Assembly: GCA_015680685.1 (NCBI GenBank)
Contig: MNCI01015802.1
Coordinates: 522,284-586,283 of the forward strand
Reading direction: 5' to 3'
DNA length: 64,000 nt
Source: Gnetum montanum
Lineage: Eukaryota; Streptophyta; Gnetopsida; Gnetales; Gnetaceae
This document shows, one piece after another, positions 33,381 through 46,699 of this stretch (its first letter is position 1; each line of letters begins with the position of its first letter). The notes under the pieces were generated by a model. The model ran no database searches and was not told the DNA's origin. It saw only the letters and a program-made list of their open reading frames with translations. Position numbers and translations under genes: made by a program.

Positions 33381-35396
33381 CTCTTCTCTAGAAGGGATGT
33401 TTTTGGCATTTTGGTTGGAATCCACTGGTGTCAGTGTGTCTTTGCACATTTGTAGCACAAGTGGCACTCATTCGTTGATACAATGGTGCTAAACCTCCCT
33501 GAGTTATTAGTGATGGAATTGAAGGAGGTGGATTATGAGAATATTGAGGGTAAGTTGGATGGTAAGAGGCACGTGGTGGTGATCCTTTAGGGGATGTCAT
33601 GTATTCATGGTACTCGGGAGAGTGGTAGTGGTGATTTGAAGTGGAGGATGCCGAACTAGTTGGAGAAATAGGGTGTTGAACATAATGTCTATGCAATTTC
33701 GGTGGATATGGCTGATTTGGTGGTGGCCTTCCCCATGACTATGGTTGTTGCCACTACGGTTGATGACCATGTTAAGGCTAGTAGTAAGTCCTCCTAGGAT
33801 GGTACAGTCAATTGTGGGACTATCAACAATCACCTTGTGGAAGAGGAAGTCTTCCAAGTATGTGCTTTTGCACAAATTTCAAATTTAAAGCATCTACCCA
33901 ATACTCCTGTAGATGCAACAATACAGGGCATTGGACCTTCAAATGGTCATATATGCAAAGCTCACATCCATCATCTTCATCTGTGGTGGAGTCTTTAGCC
34001 TCACTTTTGTCAACCCCTTGTTTAGTCTATTGAAAAGTGTTCCTAACTGTTTATTTGTTCTGTGGCCTCTGTTTATTGTGTTTTCCTGGCATGTGTTGCA
34101 TGATCTTCTCTGTGATCACCTCAATAAGAGTTTTGATGTTTTCATTTATCCATTTGAACACATTATTAAACTTTGCTTCTAGATCATCAATAGACTCCTT
34201 TGTTGGCCAAGTTTGTTGCAGAATCACCTTATCGAGAGTAGTTTCATTTTCCTTACCATGAATTTGGACCTCCTTTGATTAAAGAGTTGGGTTCCATTGA
34301 TGTTTCTCAGCATTCTTCAACTTGCACATCTCTCCTTCTTCTTTTGCCACATGCTCTATTATCTCTTTGATTTGATGGGCTTGAAGCTGATATAATTGCC
34401 CTAGGGCATAGATACCAAGGGTTGCCCTTGTTTTATTACAAAGCCCATATATGATGTGGTAAAGTTGCTCTTCCTCAAAGAAACAATGGCCTAGGCATTA
34501 ATTTAGTAGGCATAATATCTATCTAAGGCCATGTCCAATGGTTTATGTTGTTCTTGTTTCCACTCTTGGATTTGTCTCCTCAAATTGAACACTCTTTTAT
34601 AAGTTTGGTATCTCTCGTTAAAATGTTCTAGCATTGTAGACCATCATCAAATTAAGTTTGGGCTCAATGATCTATGCCACACTTTGACTTTATCAATTAA
34701 TGTCCTAGGAAAAAGCTTAAGCTTTTACCATTGACTTTCAATGAAATAGAAGGCATAGGCATCATGGAAGGCTTGTAAATGATGTTTCATGTCTGAATCA
34801 TAGCCTCTTGCAAATTTAGAAATATTATTCATGTCTAGCTTGGGTAAATGACTCTTCTTGCGATGCCTGCAATATATCTTAATGACCTCGATGATATGTA
34901 TGAGGTTCTTAGTGGTCAACATGGGTTCATTGTCATCAAACAAATTGTGAGGGAAGTTTCTATGTTCATGGTGTTCTCTTTGACTTTTCCCATGGGTTTG
35001 ATTCCAATTTTTAGTCAGACCCTTTAATGGAGCTCTATCCCTAGACCTACATTCATCTTCGTCAGAACTAGATGTTGAAGGCAAAGAGGAAGATGAAGAA
35101 CTGGAAGAGTTGCCATGGCTTCTATGGTGCTCCATGGGGTCCCTTAATTTATCATTTCTAGTTTTCAAGGAGGTCTTAGGCCTTGAGGCCTCCCCTAGTC
35201 TAGGACCTACATCATCTTTTTCAAGATTTTTTGCCTTAGGTGAATGTAGTCTTTGAGTGTTGTTAGGGTGGTCATAATCATAAGAAACCCCTACATAAGG
35301 TTGATCACTCCAATCTTCTTCATCATATATCTCATTAGTTCTCTAATGAATGTGTCCGCTACATAGCACATAGTCACTTTCATGTGAGAGAGACAT
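33380..35396 (-). pseudogene. T4 gag (family 2), decayed
   Basis: ATG at 35396 (MSLSHESDY), with a Ser-rich acidic linker near 35120-35040 and the capsid-like block LDMNNISKFARGYDSD and HLQAFHDAYAF near 34840-34740. A His/Pro/Ser-rich C-terminal part runs to about 33388. Frames change repeatedly. Homologous to gag of T2 and T9. Confidence 0.7.
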
Positions 35397-35502
35397 TGTT
35401 CGTGGTTTATGGTGTGTGTTAATAAATAGCTTCTAAAAGATATATTGTTAATTCCTTTATAGCGATCTTATATAATATAACTAATCTAGATAACTAGCAC
35501 CA

Positions 35503-35521
35503 TCCCTGGCAATGGTGCCAA
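35503..35521 (-). other. T4 primer-binding site, tRNA-Asp type
   Basis: Adjoins the 5' LTR. Differs from the perfect tRNA-Asp complement only by G-to-A transitions, mainly at former CpG. Confidence 0.85.
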
Positions 35522-36276
35522 TGATGAGTGGTGAGGTACCCCTATGCCCAACTATATGAATTACAAGCATTCACGTGCAATTTGGTTGAATTTGGTGGAT
35601 GAGACTAGTTGCAACATCTAGATTGTTATGCTTTGATCGTAGTTCACTGTCTTCCTACTTGGACTAGTGGTAGCTTCGTCATGTATGGTTTAGTCTAGAG
35701 TGAGGCATATGATGTTATCTAACTCCTATGCTACTAGTGATGACAATAAAGAGATGACTTAATGAAACTAATGAATAATTGTAAATGAAATCTAACAAGC
35801 TTATGGTGATGAGTATCTACACTTAATCATCCATAGGGATTTCCAAGTGTACGTCAATGGTTGTGTTAAACAATGCACTTCTAGATTACCAAGTACTTCC
35901 ACTTAAATGCTCATGATTAAGGCGTATGCATTTCGCTTAATAACAGGAATAGTAAATAATGTATCCAAGTAATCTTGTTCTTTATTGCTAGTCATGTAAC
36001 GTGTTCAAGTACATCACACTTGAACAAAGATGCCATACGATGTGGGCATGCATTGGGAATAATAGACTTAAAAGAGAAGAAACTAAAAATTAAAACTATT
36101 TCCTATGTTCTACATGCTATCCCATCAAGGATCCGAAGTGCAGTATTTATAGGTGAGAACTAAATGAGGCAATGTTGGGTATCTGATGTCGCTTATTAGC
36201 CTCGAAGTTGGGTACATAATGTCGGGGCTCCGATGTTGTGTATCCGATGTCAGGGCCACAAAAAGATGACTCATTA
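35522..36276 (-). repeat. T4 5' LTR
   Basis: TGATGAGTGG...ACTCATTA; shorter than its partner (755 versus 859 bp) because of internal deletions near 35835 and 35955. TATA box (minus) at 36144-36151. Confidence 0.88.
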
Positions 36277-36578
36277 ATATAGGTCATCTCTATCCTTGGA
36301 AATATGTCTTCTATTAAAACTCAACTTGTAGGAGATATGTTTCCTATGTAGGCAAGATGTCTTGTTCATGAACAAGACATCTCCTTCTAGTAGGAAATGT
36401 ATTCTTTGTAACAAGATGTCTTTTTAGAGAAGACTACACTTTCAATAAGACATCTTGTGTTAGCCTCAAGTCTCAGCCAAGACATCTTCTTACCCTCCAA
36501 TACATCTTCATCATACATGAAACTTGCAAACACAAATGTAGGTAAGGAACAAAGGGGATTAGAAGATGTATTTTTACA
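36277..36578 (-). repeat. T5 3' LTR remnant with a 28-nt perfect palindrome
   Basis: On the minus strand a purine-rich tract (GGGTGGGAGAGATGG) ends at about 36579 and TGTAAAAATAC follows, as at a 3' LTR start. AAGATGTCTT-type words recur. The palindrome lies at 36355-36382. T4 cuts the LTR at 36276. Confidence 0.5.
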
Positions 36579-36599
36579 CCATCTCTCCCACCCTTCAAA

Positions 36600-37852
36600 A
36601 AGTGAAGTCATGTGGATAGTGAAGTAGGAACTAAAGTGATCCCCTACTCATGAAGTTTGGTCTCATGGACTCATACAACATCATCTATGGATTGATCCTC
36701 CCAATGGATCAAATATTCATGCCTGTTAGCTTCCTGAGTGCTAGAAGCTTCTCTCTACTTAAGTACAATTTCCTCCCTCTCAAATGAAGGCTTGGACTAA
36801 TCAATAGCCCCATTCAACTTATTGATGCTACCTTGTATGGTCTTCTCATTGGCTAGTCCATGATAGTGCGCAAGATTTGAAACATTAAATATAAAATACA
36901 TACTAGCATCATGTGGTAATCAATATCAAAAGCATTATCATTGATCTTACCTTTGATTTTGAAAGGCCTTATCTTCTTGGCTTTCAACTTGGAGAAGTTA
37001 ATACCTTTTAAGCATTTCTTCTTCAAGTGCATCCAAACCAATACCAACAACAAAATTTGGCTTCTACTAGCCCTCATTTCTTTTGAGGACTCTCTCTTCA
37101 ACTCTTTTCTTTAGATTTGATATTACTTGTGCATGGAGATCCCTCATCTCTTGCACAAAATCAACATAAAGTTGAGCTTTACCATCAAATCTTTTCAAAG
37201 TGTCCACCATATTTGGATAAAACCCATAGTTCACCTCAAATGGGCTTTTACCAATAGCAATATGTAAAGCATTATTGTATGAAAACTCAACATTACACAA
37301 CAAGTTTTTCCACCTGTTTGATTTTCAATAGCATAAACATCTTAATATGTTTAGCAAGAATTTATTTACCACCTCCATTTGGCCATCAGATTGTGGATGA
37401 TATATACTAGAAAATTTCAATTTTTCCCCTAAAATTTTCCAAAGGAACCTCTAAAAGTGACTTGTAAATTTGGATTCTATGTCACTAAAAATATTCAAAG
37501 GAATTGCATGTAACTTCAGAACATGCTAAAAAAATTTTGCAACATGAGATGCATCACTCACCTTACATTGAATGGAGTATGCCTTCTTGAAGGACCTATC
37601 AACAACAATAAAAATTGCATCATTTCCACTTTTTATTTTTGGAATACCACTCACAAAATCCATTGACATACTTTCCCATGGACTCTTGGGAATTGACAAA
37701 GACATATAATGTTCATCCACTCCTTTACCTCCTTTGAATTTATGATAAGACAAACACTCATTCACAAATTTAGAAACTTTTGTTGCCATGATAGGTCAAA
37801 AATAGTGCCTACCCACAAGTTCCAATGTTTTATCCCTACTCATTTGACCTAC
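36600..37852 (-). pseudogene. T5 chromovirus integrase with chromodomain, decayed
   Basis: Right to left the minus strand reads the end of the integrase zinc region (ECLSYHK, second Cys lost), the core block PWESMSMDFVSGIPK and IFIVVDRS, then FTSHF and YHPQSDGQMEVVN with the catalytic Glu, then FSYNNALH and SPFEVNYG, a C-terminal domain near 37080-36890, and at 36775-36645 a chromodomain-like EYLIHWEDQSIDDVV. Stops and frame changes are frequent. A C-terminal chromodomain is the mark of chromoviruses and steers insertion to heterochromatin. T6 interrupts it at 37853, so RT is missing here. Confidence 0.8.
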
Positions 37853-38745
37853 TAATGAGCAGCTAGGTATTCCAACACTTCACCATACAAGTCACAAGTG
37901 TTCACATGTGATCAAATCGTAAATAGTGGATGGATAATGTAAGTATGCTAGTAGTTGATAGTTGGTTCATGATCATTGTCATCTCACATTAAGTTAGTGA
38001 AGTACAAATAGTATGGTTTAACTCTCAGTGAGGTATATGATATCATGATGTTGTAGGCTCGAATTAATCTAAGTGTTTTCATAATGAAAATGAGAATAAA
38101 TTTTAAATCTAGATGATAACAGAAATGTAGATCTATCCTAGCCTATGACTATAACCATTTGTTCCTAGCTTCTCATACATGCCTTGGGCTCATGTTACTA
38201 TCACTGGGATTACTATGTAAATTCACTACTGAGTGAATCAAGTAAAGTCACTACTAGGTTACCAAAAATTACACTTAATGCTCAAAACTAATTGTATTTA
38301 TTCTACCTTACTAATGGACATTGGAAAAGTAAAATACTTAGAAAATGTAAAGGACTTAATCAAAGTAAACATATTGGAAAATAAAAATGAACTAAGTGAG
38401 ATGTTACAATGGTAAGAAACAATCTTGATCTTTATTATCAATCATGAATTATGCCCAAGTATAATCTACTCGAATAAAGACTTATAATAATTGTTAGTTA
38501 CCACTCTATGGACATTCACTTTTAACTCTAAGTGTAACTCATAAAAAGAACTTGAAGAATTTTGCTAAGTGTTGAACGAAAGTTGTTCCATTGACATGAT
38601 AGAGGATTAGTATTTATAGTATTAAATAGGATCCACTACATTGCATCAATGATGATTTTTTCAAGGCTGTAATGTCTTAGATATGATATTGTAAATGCAA
38701 TACCATAGATACGATATTGTGTCCCTTAAAAAATAGGTTTTATCA
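37853..38745 (-). repeat. T6 3' LTR
   Basis: TAATGAGCAG...TTTTATCA, followed by TACCCCCACG (polypurine tract on the minus strand, 38746-38755). TATA box (minus) at 38611-38618. U3 has GATACGATATTG-type repeats near 38690-38725. Confidence 0.8.
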
Positions 38746-38959
38746 TACCCCCACGATTAACTGGAAACTCATCCTTGAGTTAAAATAAAAGGAGGATAGA
38801 GGTCCTTACAAAATTATGAGGTGTATTTAGACTTTGACATGACTAATATACATTGCTAACTTGACTCTGAATGCCATTGTGATTCGAATGGTGTTTACAA
38901 AATTATCATGCATCACATGATTGAAACAATTTTTTACAAACCAAAACAATAAAAAAATC

Positions 38960-41800
38960 AAAACAAATGATAAAGCTCAATGTAGCCTAATGTCCCTAGT
39001 GGCGATGGGTCCTCCATCAGCTTCTTTTCTTGGTCATTGAGCTTTGGATATAGAATTTATTTAGTAATGCTTAAAGTTTCTACTCTTTTTATCTAAGATC
39101 ATGTACCATCCAGGAAAATTCTACAATGTTTGCTAGAGTTGGTACCTTTTATGAGCATGGAAACTATGGAAACATTTTGTTTGCCTTCACATACCAAGCT
39201 ACAAACTTTTGTCTTTCTTTTCCAAATTCCTCAGCCACTTTTGTTAATTCTTGATAGTTGGTCATTCTATGGTCGAGGATTGCTGCTAGATCTTTCTAAT
39301 CCTGGTAGCTAGTTTTGACCACTTTGAGCTTTAAGTTTGCAATATGTAATTTTTATTGCATATCCTTTCTATCTACAAACTCTTTCTCATATACTACATA
39401 TGTTTTAGTTACTTATTTCTCCAGATCATTTCTTGGTCTACTTTCTATGAGCATGGCTAGATTACCATATTTGAGATTTGCTAATCTCATGTATTTTATG
39501 AGGTCCTTGATCTATAGGTCTTTGTTTTTCACTTTAACTTATTGGACATGGGTAAGGCTATCTAAGATGGGTTGCAAATCAAGTACCTACATGGTTATGA
39601 TGCTAATCTTGGATTTGGTCATCTAGATTTCTTTTTTGTTAATCTACTTGATGAGACATGATTCACATGAGCCACGATATCATGTACGTGATATCGCGGC
39701 CGCCACGATATCGCGTCGTCCCCTGCGATGTTGCATACGCGATATCGCGGTCCACCACCAAATCTATAAATAAGAGGTGGCACTCCTCTTATTTCTCATC
39801 CTAGGCTTAAAGTAGAGAAACTCTAGCAGTTTGATCACTCTAGATATAGAATATTTTCCATGTGCCCATAGTAGGAGTCCCCAAGTGAACGGATCTTTAT
39901 TCGAGCAGCTTTGTACCTGAATGCAAGTTGTGTACGGAAATAAAGACGAGCTTTGTGGATAAACCTTGCAGTGCATGGAATAGGTTTTATTACTTGTTAT
40001 TTATTACCTGCATTAGCGTGGCATGAGTACGACTTGATTACGAGCATTGACGAATGTGTACGGCTAATCAAGGAATCGACTACTAATCACGATTAGTCTC
40101 TCTCACCCTCAACTCCTAGAATGCGAGATGAGTACGAATTGATTATGAGCATCTACGGATGTGTACGACTAGTCAATAAATTGACTACTCATCATGTTTA
40201 GGCTAGTTAAGTGCCTCAGTATGACCACTTTGAGCACGTGCGTTACGTGTGGTGATCCCAGTAATGATTAGCATTTGGTAGCCATAGTTGCATAATTCAG
40301 GGTGTGTACGGTAAGTGGGAACAGATGCTGACGCTAGTTAATTTAGACTTAGTCCTTAGTTAGAGTTAGTTAGCTTTCTCAACCCTTCACCTCGATAGCA
40401 TAGGAGAAAAACATTAAAAACTATAAAAATCATGTACCTCGGACTTACTTAACCATACACTGTGACAAACACAAGTAAGTCTAGGAAGACAACGAATGAT
40501 TAACCCCAAGTGTTCCATGGGGCGTGTAGGCATTTAGTCTATGGAGTTCAACTGGATCGTGCATGCGATGCTTGTTTCGCATGGTTGAGTGTAGGGGTAT
40601 CTCATCACTCATCACTACTTATCCATTTCCATGTGGTCTCTGAAGTGTTTCTTGATTCTTTCATGCATTTTGGCCTTATTTTGACATGTGCTAATCTCAA
40701 TAGTTAACTTTTGACAGATTGCACAAACTTCTTCCATTGACAGGGTTTTCTTCTCTTTGGCCAATTTTTGCATGTCTTGATTGACTTTGGAAAATTATTC
40801 TTTGAGTTGATGAATGCTCACTTCTAGTACATTCTTTTACTTTTCTATATCCATTAACCTTGTATTTTTAGTAGCAATTCTATTATTTTTTCCTTGAAGG
40901 GTAGTTAGTGCTTTGGCATGTGCATACATTTGTGCTTCTACCATAGAAGCATTCCATGTTGCCTTCTTCTTTTCTATCTCACCTTGATGTTTCTAGCTAT
41001 GAGTTGGATCACTTGTTCTATTCTAAATTTGTCTAGCTAGTCTAGTGCTATGTATTTTGAAGGGTCTCTTTTTTCTACTCTTAAGGCTTGCAAACTCTAC
41101 ACTTCATTCTCTGCATGCTCAACTCTTATTTCAGCCATTATCAACTTGCCCTTTGTTGGAATAAAATTTGACTATACTATAATGATATCGCTAGGGATAT
41201 CAAAGAGATTCTACATTACTTGGCCTATTTTCAATAGTCAATTTAGCATGTCTTCATGTTCTTGTGGGGCCATGGATGTACCGACTATCATTTCAAGATC
41301 TTTGATTCCATTAATATCTACCAATTACATAATGGAAACATTGAATGATTCCTTAATATGATCTGTGATCACCTCTAGTGCTCCTACTACATCCTAATGT
41401 TGCATTACCACAATTGTGGCTCATTCTTCTATCTCTAGCATGACCTGGAAGGATGCAATGTTTCCAAATATTTGTTGTTCTGAATCTTCATCTTCTTCTA
41501 CCTGAAATGAGATTTCTTGTTATTGTGGCTTAATTAGTTTTCTTGGTAGAAGTAGTTTAGTATTCCATTTTTTGGATCAGTTGGTGTCATGAAACATTAA
41601 TTGAGTTATGTAAGATTACTTTGGATGTTGGATTTGATTTCCCATTGAGGCTAAATTTTCATGTGATTTATTTGGGCTTGATGGTGATGTATCATTCTTT
41701 GGACTAATGTCTTTTGTGAGGATCTCTTGGATTATTGGATTTTTGTGATAAGTTTTATCCTTTTTTATTATGTTACTACCCTCCACCATTAGTTTGAATT
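38960..41800 (-). pseudogene. T6 env-position ORF, decayed and split by T7
   Basis: Reads like the T4 ORF in the middle and end: VGALEVITDHIKESFNV near 41380 (T4 VEVIIDHIIESFNV near 30310) and EDPSPLGTL near 39005 (T4 EEPPPLGTT). The N-terminal part is not recognisable. T7 interrupts it at 39649-40613. Confidence 0.6.
39649..40613 (+). mobile_element. T7: solo LTR of the T2 subfamily
   Basis: TGATGAGACA...CACTCATCA, 965 bp, with perfect target duplication CTACT (39644-39648, 40614-40618) and no internal sequence, the usual product of LTR-LTR recombination. TATAAATA at 39765-39772. U3 has the CGATATCG palindrome cluster (39667-39752). Confidence 0.92.
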
Positions 41801-42528
41801 ACCATTTTATATGTTTTTTGGATGACTAGACATTGGAACTAGCATTGAATTTGTGTGACCAATTGAAAATGGACTTTATGGAGATGTTTGGTGATTGACA
41901 TCGATTGGGATGCATCAATATGACTTTTTTTGTAGGCCCCATCCTACATTAGAGTGTGATTCCATGATTCATTAGTCTTTTTTGTTTGATGTCTCTAAAA
42001 TGTTAAAGATGAGTCTTGGTAAACACTTATAGCATCGGTCTATATTTTGGGAATATATGATTTTAGTCTTAGAGATACTTCTCATTCAATTTAAGACTAA
42101 TAATAAATCCATCTATCTGGTAGTTTAATATTTTTTTTGGATACATTTTGGTTTTGGAATGTGGTAAAGTACACATGAAAAATTGACACAGATTTAACAC
42201 TAAGTGTGGTGTGTGCTAGCCTACTTTTTGGAGTTGGAAATTCTTGGTTTTGGTAATTTTTGATGGTTAGATGTTTGTGTTCTAACATGTTTTGCAGGAC
42301 AACCATGCTCCACTAAACTCCCATTAGGTCTACCCATTCTTCAAATGGATATGGTGCCAAGGTTTTTATTACAAGTTGATTAGATTGAGTGAAGATTGGA
42401 GACCTTGGATGGTTCATTGAGTTGTTCCTAGTGTGGCCTATGATGTTGTGATTCTAGATTTGAATTTGGCTATTTATGTATTAGATATCTTAGCCTTGTA
42501 TTAAACATTGTCTCTCTTCTTTCCTATT
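41801..42528. other. T-rich stretch, probable start of the T8 LTR
   Basis: From 41931 (TGTAGGCCCC) to the T9 insertion the sequence may be the first 598 bp of the T8 LTR that resumes at 56000. This rests on a TG start and the nesting logic only. Confidence 0.3.
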
Positions 42529-43465
42529 TGATGAGTTGTCGTTAGTTGGCTACATTGACGAGGCCTCATCGATGGAGTCAACTATATCAATGAGGCCTCA
42601 TCCATGAGGTCCCATTGATGCATTTCAACCTGTGTCAATGATACCTCGTTGATGCAGTGTCTATCCATTACTTATAAATATGTGCCTACCCACCACATTT
42701 ATGGGGAGTCCAAATTTCAGTAGTAGCAAAGCTCTTGCATTATTTTCATTCAAAAGTTAGAAATTTTTTCCTTGAGTGCCTACAGTCAGAGTCATTGAGT
42801 GTATGGATCTTTGTTCGACCATTGTTTTACCTGAGAACGATAGTTTGTGTAGTAATAAAGATGAGCTTTCTGATAATCCTTGTAGCACTTTGGATAGATT
42901 AGCTCTTTTATTTATGCATTCAATGTTTTTAATTATTTGTTAATTATTTCACAATTATTTTTCAGTAATTGAGTTAATGAGATTATTAAGCTAGATAGAT
43001 TAAATACATAAGTACAACTTTTTCAAGCATAACACGTATTCACTTGGTAATCCCAGCAATGTTATTGCTTGGTACACCCACTTGTGTAGCATTTGGTCAC
43101 CCAGCAATGGATACATGGGTTTAGGGCATGTATGGAAAGTGTGAACAGATGCTTATGTTAGGATTAGTTAAATGATTAGTTAATTAGCCATTTAGATTAG
43201 TTAATTAAACTCCTTTTTATCTACATTTTGAGTACCCATAATATAAAATACAAAATGATAAAAATTGGATGCCTTAGTTACACTTAACCATACCAATGTG
43301 CATCACAAGTGTAATTGGGAGGACAACAATTGACCTTAAGGCTAGATTCACTTCCTAAAGGGCTCGTGCATTGGAAATGATAAAGTCTATAGAATTCGAC
43401 TTGAGTCATGAATGAACGCTTTGTGATTCATATGGTTGGGCGTAGGGGTACCTTGCCATTCATCA
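42529..43465 (+). repeat. T9 5' LTR
   Basis: TGATGAGTTG...CATTCATCA. U3 (42545-42655) has GAGGCCTC-centred palindromic repeats, followed by TATAAATA at 42673-42680. Confidence 0.9.
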
Positions 43466-43484
43466 TTAGTACCATTGTCGAGAA
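43466..43484 (+). other. T9 primer-binding site, tRNA-Asp type
   Basis: Adjoins the LTR. Matches the tRNA-Asp site with several G-to-A and C-to-T transitions only. Confidence 0.7.
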
Positions 43485-43617
43485 CTTTGTTTGTGGAACA
43501 TGCGTTATTTAGGTCTAAGTGAATATCACTAATATCGTTGTATGAACCTAAGGTCATATTATTCTCTCTATACATAAATTATAAAATCACACTAACAATT
43601 TCATTTTGTTTTACAAA

Positions 43618-45370
43618 ATGTCTTCTTCTTCTTGTAAGCATGACGATACTAAACCATCGGTCCCATAGGAATGCAAGGTGATATACACTCATCTAGATGA
43701 GTTTGTGCCAAATTTCACCTTCATCCTACATCAAGATGAATAGATGTGATGGTGTGATATGGAGGGCAATGTCATTTTGCCCCTTGATAGCTCTATTCCA
43801 AGAGTGCGAATTAAAACCCTTAAGAAATTAGGCATAACATATCTTCATGAAGAGTACGTTGTGGATGGATATGACACTCAGAACTATCATCCCACTAAAA
43901 CACAACATAAGTGAGACAAATGTTAGGAGAGACTCCATGAAGCCACAAAGGGAAACATTACACTAATCCCTTATTCTTACTAGATTAAGAGGACAATGAC
44001 GACCATTCCTTGGAAGGTTCTCAACATGAAGATTCTCCACCCCCTACTAACGATGATGATAGTGTAAAATTGATCCTATGATCAATTATTCATAAACTGG
44101 ATTCAAGGAAGTGTGATAGCCAAGGTAGGGACTCAGGCAAACATCACAATAACAAGGGATCTAATGATGGAGATTGTAAAAAGTGTAAGAGTGGTGGTAG
44201 ACACTGTGGTGGTTGTGGTGGCCCACCTTCCTCTTCATATAATTTTAAAAATTTCTCTTCATCTGATGGTTCTCATAGAAGCTGCTATTGAAACAACTAT
44301 GATGAAGATGATTGATGAAATAATAATGACTGTGAAGGCCACCAAAATCGAAGGGGTGGCCAAAACCATCATCGGCGTCACCAACGTAGCGATGATGATG
44401 AACCTTTACTGGAAACTCAAAGTATGCTTAACATTTCAAAGGAAATAAGAATTCCAACTAGGCATATGAAGGATAGTTAGATCAAGTGCCTAGATATGAA
44501 CAATATCCCAAGATTTGAGGGGGGATATAACTCTGATCCGCAGACACATTTGCAAGTTTTTCAAGATGCCTATGCATTACAAAACATTAAGAACAAGTGG
44601 TAGAAACAAAATATTTTTCCAAGGATACTCATTAAGGGAGCTGAAAGTTGGTACCGGTCCTTAGAATCAAAATCTATTTGAGGATGGAGTACCATGTTAG
44701 AATTGTTCAATGACAAATATCAAACATACTCTAGAGTGTCTAACCTAAGAAGGTAAATCCAAGGCTAGATACAAGAAGCACATGAACCCTTGGATGCTAC
44801 CATGGGCTGATACTATTCACTCCTACATAGGTGCCCTAGCCATGGTTACTCTCAGAGCAAACAACTTTGCCACATCATAGATGGGCTCAGAGTAGAAACA
44901 AGAAGGATCCTTGGGGTGTATGCCTAAGAGAGGTTATCTAAAATGAGAGCTCATCAAATCCAATGGTTAATTAGGTAGGTAGTAAAAGAAGAAGGTGAAC
45001 TACTAAAAAGGGAGAGTCCTGAAGAGTATAATAGGGATCCATCCATCAAAAAATGAGAGGTTCAATTTTATGACAAGGAGGAGTCACCACTTGATGAAGT
45101 GATGAATAGAAAGACCTTCCCTATCCATAAATCTATTTCTAAATTTCAGCCAAGGTTGACAAGTTATGGGACTCTTTGGATGAAATTTTTTAAATCTCTT
45201 TGAAGATTACTAAAGAATCCAAAGAGCAAAATAGTGATTGTAATCGTAGACGACAAAAAGAAGCTGAACATGCCTACCAAAGAGGTAAGGGTGAAGCTGC
45301 TACAGTAGAGAAAGTTGTGGAGTCTGATTCTAATGATGAATTTGAATGTGAAATTTTTCAATATTAACAT
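43618..45370 (+). pseudogene. T9 gag, decayed
   Basis: ATG at 43618 (MSSSSCKHD). The N-terminal part has YTHLDEFVPNFTFILHQDE, matched in T2. The capsid-like block at about 44490-44800 has LDMNNIPRFEGGYNSD, ESWYRSLES and FNDKYQTYSRVSNLRR. Frames change several times. Between 45370 and 46080 a Gln/His-rich C-terminal part follows with no zinc knuckle seen. Confidence 0.75.
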
Positions 45371-46084
45371 CCAAAGTGATGTTTCCCTATGATGTCACAC
45401 TTATAAGAATTTGGAGTGTATGCACTAAACCCCCACCTAGCATGTAGGCAAGCTCCAAGATGATTGCCTTATCCTCAAGGTAGTTCAAAATAGTTCCACC
45501 AGCAACAACAAGTTTACTACCCAGGTGGAACTCCTCCACAAACTTATGAATAGTACCAACAATGGTACCAACCAAAATTATGAGGAATGCCATCGCCAAG
45601 GCAGTAGTACCCTTATAGGCAACTAGATCCATACAAGTACCATGTTCAGTAACCCGTCTCCCCTAAAAGCTTGGTAAGTCATGCATCATTGTAGCATCAC
45701 TATTACCCTCCAGAGTACCATCAAACACATTCACCATCTACTCGAGGGGAAAATCCATATCTGTATCTTTATCATGCTCTACATCCATCTACACCTACAC
45801 CTTCACATTCAACTCAATTACCTCTTACTCCATCCATTCAGGCTAAAATTTCTCCACAACCACAACAACAAAATGCTATAAGGGCTGTACACTCACAACC
45901 TATTTTTAACCAAGTGGTCTAGCTAATCGATCAAGGAAATGACCTTTCTTCTGATCCAATAGTCCTCTCCAGCCCTCACAACCTACTCTGGCTGATTGCC
46001 CTATATCTCCAGTACCCTCATCCTCTACATTAAATACCTTTGAGCACCCTTCAAACCAAGTGCAACATAGAATCTGCACTGTAA

Positions 46085-46560
46085 TGGTAACTCATGCTAT
46101 TTCTAACTAGATCAAGGTTGGTAACCTTCCTACAGAAAGATCTAATCCAGGAAGTCCACTCATCTTTCTACAGATTACTAGACAAGAGCCATGTAAGGTC
46201 CTTCTTGACTTAGGTTTCAGAGTTAACTCATCTCCCATGATATGTACAAAGCCTAGAACCTACCACCTCTTAAGAAGAGCAACATTTGTTTACAATTAGT
46301 AGATCAATTAATTATAGTCCCTATGGGATTAGTAGAGGACATTGTGACCACAATTTGTGGGTGGACCTATCTTGTTGATTTTTTGATAATCAAGGTGGAA
46401 AACTACAAAAGTAACTTCCCCATCATCATGGGAAGGGCTTGGTTAAGCATGGTCAATGCATGAATGGATATAACAGGCCTATCTCTTGATATATCTAAGG
46501 AAAATGAGTTAGGAAAAATTGAGAAGAAGCGTATTCCATGCCTCATGTACAACGATAACG
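46085..46560 (+). pseudogene. T9 aspartic protease, decayed
   Basis: The active-site block reads LLDLGFRVNS, close to the usual LLDSGSRVN, in the same context as in T2 (LIFLQITRQEP). Later NFPIIMGRAWLS matches T2. Several stops. Confidence 0.65.
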
Positions 46561-46699
46561 AGTGCAATTACGTGCAAAAGATTTGATTAATTAGAAGCAC
46601 ATACATGAAGGCATGCAACAAGTATGCACAAGAAATTTATATTCAATGGTGTCGATATGCAGTAGCCATAAAGTAGGAGGTTACCCAGTGGCTGATCGT

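Larger units (their letters stand above)
27847..36276 (-). mobile_element. T4: Athila-like element lacking protease, RT and integrase
   Basis: LTRs 27847-28705 and 35522-36276 bound it. The target duplication is probably ATACG (27842-27846) against ATATA (36277-36281), a CG-to-TA decay. Minus-strand order: 5' LTR, tRNA-Asp primer site, gag, noncoding stretch, U3-like motif with TATA box, intron, env-position ORF, polypurine tract, 3' LTR. No protease, RT or integrase was found, so it could have moved only in trans. The flank on its right is a T5 LTR. Confidence 0.85.
37853..41930 (-). mobile_element. T6: Athila-like element, 3' part only
   Basis: A 3' LTR at left, polypurine tract and env-position ORF read on the minus strand. 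Its 5' part (gag, pol, 5' LTR) is not in view: T8 probably begins near 41931. Solo LTR T7 lies within it. Confidence 0.65.

Noticed and set aside
42524-42528. Target duplication of T9
   Set aside because: CTATT on the left does not match ATTAG on the right; decay or recombination possible, so not claimed.
44113-44448. 111-codon ORF in T9
   Set aside because: Off-frame reading of the repetitive gag linker.
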